From assembly GCA_935421135.1 (NCBI GenBank), contig OW285187.1, positions 33,048,818-33,112,817 of the forward strand: a DNA stretch of 64,000 bases, written 5' to 3'. The position numbers and the translations under genes are program-made. The stretch is from Bugulina stolonifera. Lineage: Eukaryota; Bryozoa; Gymnolaemata; Cheilostomatida; Bugulidae. Under the pieces are notes generated by a model. The model was not told the DNA's origin. It did no database searches and saw nothing but the letters and a program-made list of their open reading frames with translations. Numbering within the stretch: the stretch's first letter is position 1; each line of letters starts with the position of its first letter. Positions 60,501-64,000 of the stretch are shown here, in pieces.

Positions 60501-63500
60501 GGGTTTATACAAGCACATGCGCTTGACAGAAGAAATGTGTAATATATATCAAAATTAAAACTGATGCAACAAAGTCACAGTGTGAACTAATTTGAATAAA
60601 TATTTCCTTGTTTTCATATTTGTTTGTGAATTGTATTCCATTTTAATAAGGGTTACGGATCATAATAACATAATTTCTTTTAAATATTATATGACTGATT
60701 CACCTTGTTATGATAGAGGTTCTGATTACAAAAATGTAACAGTCGTAGTAAATGTGAAGAGTAGGGCAGCACCGTCACAACACCAATATGACTTACAAAC
60801 ATAACAAATAATTACAGGCACCTCAAATGAAAATAGAATTCTCGTTTTTACAGCAGGTATTCAAGGTTTTTGGTTGATCAAACGGGTTTTTGCCCCAGAT
60901 GGATGTATCGATACATAAACCGTGGCGTCACCCCGAGTCTGAATATTTGTACTCATTATACCAATTGTTTCCTTTGGATTACTGAGAATTGTGATATTAA
61001 GGTCAGTTGCAGATAGAAATAGTCAATTTTGTTCTTCTGCATAATGAAAAGGTAATGCTACACCCGGTTTTGTCAGCCTGCATTCTAAGTGTCAATTCGG
61101 TGCATGCCCTGACTTCTAGTCAGGTTGACTGTGTTCTAAGATGCCCAAAGAATTTATACCTACAATATATATATGATACTAACATTAATGCAAATATAAT
61201 TTATGCTCCTTCAGACCAAACTTAGCAAATTATATAATTTATCTAAACTTAATTTGACCTCAAAAACTTTGCACTTTCAATCGGAATTATAATATTTAGA
61301 TTATGCACCTGCAAAACTTTAGTCATGCACTAAAATATAATTCTAGAATATTTTCTAACCTTCAATAAAATGTCAGACTACTGGTTGAACATTAGAAAGT
61401 CTAGAAGACTGGTTTGTCACGTACCCTGGGAGACCAAAATGCCCAGAGCAGTTTCTTCTACTCCACTGCTTGACCCTTCAACTCGGGGTGGGCATCCCCC
61501 AGGGTGTCTATTGTTCTCAACTTGGGCTGCTGCTGGCTGCGAAATAACTTTCATCATCAAATTTTGTATCACCAACTTGTCATCCTATTGATTATTGGAG
61601 AGCACACCTTTGTAGCAGCACATCATCTATTCAATGTCTTAAATCACATATCACGCTAATTTAGTGTTGGCCTTAATTATATCCACTGTGCATACTATAT
61701 ATAGACAAAGCCGACTATGAAATACCTTGTGTTCAAGTAGAACTATTAATATTTTTTATTCTAGATTAAGGTGGTCACTGGGTAGTTATTGTAGGCTAGA
61801 TTGGTGAAGACCACAGCACAGATGTTAGCAGTTCCTTTTAGGACTAAACCTTTGTAGTTGTTGGAGATAGCTGAACGTGAAACTCTGTACATAATGTGTA
61901 GCCAATGCTAGCCGACTGCATCATAATTATACAGAATAGTTGGAAACAAGTCACCCAAATTTAATGGTCTCTCAGATATAGTATATAAAAATTGATCTGC
62001 TATAAATTATTTTGTTGTGAGACCACTTTGAATACAACTCTCACCCCATTTATGGATATGGAGTAGCCTCGTGTGGCCAGTTAGTACCAACACTGGCCTA
62101 AGTACCAATGGTCAGCAGAATGTAACAGGATACTCTAACAACCAAACAACTGGATAGGCCTAGTAAGTGGTGGTCATCGCTGGCCTGGGGGCAATTCAGG
62201 TAGGCCACTCTCATGCTAGCCTATATACAGGTTTTTGCAGACTCCAAATACCATTACACTAATATTAATACGCCCACAAGTTTATCTCCCTCACACACTT
62301 AATCAAATAAAAGAAACGATGACTGACTAGCCTGTGGCCTATGATACATGGTATGTGGTATTGTTTTAAGTTATCAATATGGTATCAGTATTCTACTTGC
62401 AACTCCTCAAAAACAAGATGTCAGGTATAATAGACATGTACATGTATTAGATGTGAGGGTAGATGTAGGTGTACATGTATGTATATCTATGTAACTACGT
62501 ACGGCGTGCCTGGGATGTGTCTAATATATGAATACATATCTACACTGTATGTATAATAATGTATAATAGACGTAGAAGTGTTTAGATCAAATGTAGCCTA
62601 CCTGTAATATTTAGTGATGTCAGACCAGACTCAAGGCTGTATGATTTCACCCAAATATATTGTGTTGATGGCCATGAGTTATTTAGGCAGGTGGTTACAT
62701 CTGTAATTATTACTCATGCTCTTAACTTGTCAACAGAAAATTTTTGACAGCTGCCTACTCTCTATTTGCAATTAGCCCACCAGTCGGGCGCTTGTTAGAA
62801 GGAGTTGGTAAGTGCTTCAAGTATCGGATTAGCTTTAGGATTTCAAATGTATTTAAATTTTCAGTTCTCTACATATGCAGATAGCTAATGGAAGTACTGC
62901 TGTGTATATGTATATCTCTCCAGATGTATTAACTTATACAAGGATGTTATATGGTTTCCTAATAACACACCTCTTAGATCTATTAGCATATTTTGTCAAG
63001 TTCTTCAATAAAGAAAAGATTGTAGTTTATCATTAACAGTTACTTGATGCTATATTTGTTTGACCTTCTGCCAACATTACTCTGAATCACCTACATCCAA
63101 ATTGTACAATCATTTACATCACATGATATCATGTAGCATTACGATAATCATATTGAATCTTTGAACGGAAGTTATCTTCTCTCTATCATGAATGTGCTGT
63201 GCTGTTTAACTAGAGTATTTCAGAGTTTTATTAAAATTATCTCTAATAAAGTAAAAAAATAATAAATAAAAGTCAATATAGCTTGACACATTGATTGGCA
63301 AAAGAAGCTACAAAAGTCATTAGACAACTCTTTGGCATAGGAAGTGCAGAGTGGAGGTATGGGCCGATTAGAATGGATTCTCTCTTTTCAAGGTTTTTAC
63401 TTAGATATAATATTAAAAGCCTTCAAAAAACAGGAAAATACCATAATGATCTTGTCATGAGAAAACATATTATTACAGTAACTGAAAAAGATTTGGCTAC

Positions 63501-63557
63501 CCAAGCCTTCGTTACATTGTGCAGGTACGAGGTTAATACTGACTGCAAGAGTGCCTG
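57532..63557. other. 6-kb gene-poor interval downstream of the TGF-beta ligand
   Basis: I find no exon chain that I can support on either strand. Small features only: a poly-G run near 59675, GTATCGATAC near 60905, and TACATGTA clusters near 62440-62480. The part next to 63557 should include the ligand's 3' UTR. Confidence 0.4.
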
Positions 63558-64000
63558 CTATACACAGGCACATTTGCTTACAATAAACTCTTCGTATTCA
63601 GTGACGGCTACCTCGTCTGTTTGAGTATCGTGATATATATAGAATAGTTTGTCGTACTCCACTGGTGCGCATCGTTTCTCTAAACTTAAAGTGTCTTTCA
63701 CACGAGCCCAGAATGTATGGAGCTTGTGATTGTTAGGGCATCCCCCAGTACAAATATATGCTCTAATATATTCACCGTCGAATAAATGATCGGGAAGACC
63801 GACATCTGCAGCGCGTATATTAACTGGTTTACGGCAGCATCCACCAGGACTACAGACCTCCTGACTATTTATGTCTCGACGCTGCCTTCTTTTGACTGAT
63901 ATAGATTTTTCATATGTGACTACATTTAGAGAAGGTAGAGTAATACTGTCAATGCTAGTAGGAGTCAATATTTGAGAGATGTTTTGAGTGGTACACTCTA
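63558..64000 (-). CDS. TGF-beta superfamily ligand, C-terminal part (cut by window end)
   Basis: The frame is open from the window edge to the stop at 63558, 147 codons. The first part ends in a furin-type site RRQRR (63876-63890). It is followed by a 105-residue mature domain with the cystine-knot pattern: CSPGGCCRKP at the start, CTGGCP (the CxGxCP block), a single Cys in KRCAPVEYDKLFYIYHD, and KCACV at the end. The paired N-terminal cysteines resemble the TGF-beta/activin branch. Such ligands are secreted, cleaved from the prodomain, and signal through serine/threonine kinase receptors to SMADs. The usual Cys-Cys doublet before the fourth strand is a single Cys here, so the residue that normally links the dimer is missing. 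The prodomain and start lie outside the window. Subfamily is not assigned. Confidence 0.9.
   Translation of the reverse strand, partial: ECTTQNISQILTPTSIDSITLPSLNVVTYEKSISVKRRQRRDINSQEVCSPGGCCRKPVNIRAADVGLPDHLFDGEYIRAYICTGGCPNNHKLHTFWARVKDTLSLEKRCAPVEYDKLFYIYHDTQTDEVAVTEYEEFIVSKCACV

Noticed and set aside
61370..61591. 73-codon plus-strand frame
   Set aside because: No recognisable motif, and isolated in gene-poor DNA. Not distinguishable from chance.
63295..63624. 109-codon plus-strand frame
   Set aside because: It starts at a non-ATG codon, overlaps the TGF-beta coding sequence on the other strand, and resembles nothing known.

Overview
The window is animal nuclear DNA: AT-rich, with spliced genes whose short introns follow GT-AG rules and with many decayed retrotransposons. 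The genes (a PKNOX-type TALE homeobox gene, a TGF-beta family ligand, MED16, SRRM2, TRAPPC4, GLOD4, a stathmin and a COMTD1-type methyltransferase) point to a metazoan. Single ancestral-type copies, compact introns and short intergenic gaps suggest an early-branching animal such as a demosponge. That placement is inference; no species is claimed.

Layout. 1-2160: LTR-like repeats and a LINE scrap. 2162-5368 (+): GLOD4, ten exons. 5745-8209: a 157-bp tandem duplication, then a large inverted-repeat structure around a LINE reverse transcriptase fragment. 8803-12841 (+): SRRM2/Cwc21-like splicing factor. 13273-18239 (-): TRAPPC4, whose 3.5-kb first intron holds a LINE split by a solo LTR. 19090-20760: a LINE split by a hAT-like element. 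22019-25925 (+): PKNOX-like homeobox gene. 26612-29302 (-): COMTD1-like O-methyltransferase, with a tRNA-promoter foldback element in an intron. 30090-34995: LINE graveyard. 36157-40472 (+): stathmin-like gene with two intronic minisatellites. 40827-53140 (-): MED16, twelve proposed exons, with a 4.1-kb 37/38-bp minisatellite in intron 1. 53141-63557: gene-poor DNA with an LTR-like repeat, an AT-rich block and a 464-bp palindrome. 63558-64000 (-): the mature domain of a TGF-beta family ligand, cut by the window edge.

SRRM2/TRAPPC4, PKNOX/COMTD1 and STMN/MED16 are convergent pairs with stops 0.35-0.7 kb apart. The genes do not form one pathway; several are housekeeping (splicing, ER-Golgi tethering, Mediator) and two are developmental (PKNOX, TGF-beta).

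The most unusual content is non-genic: nested insertions with readable target-site duplications, a foldback family carrying pol III A and B boxes, and intronic minisatellites that share an ACATGTA core, one of which repeats a consensus 5' splice site in every unit. All coordinates come from reading splice signals and aligning translations by eye with remembered family members; no search was run.
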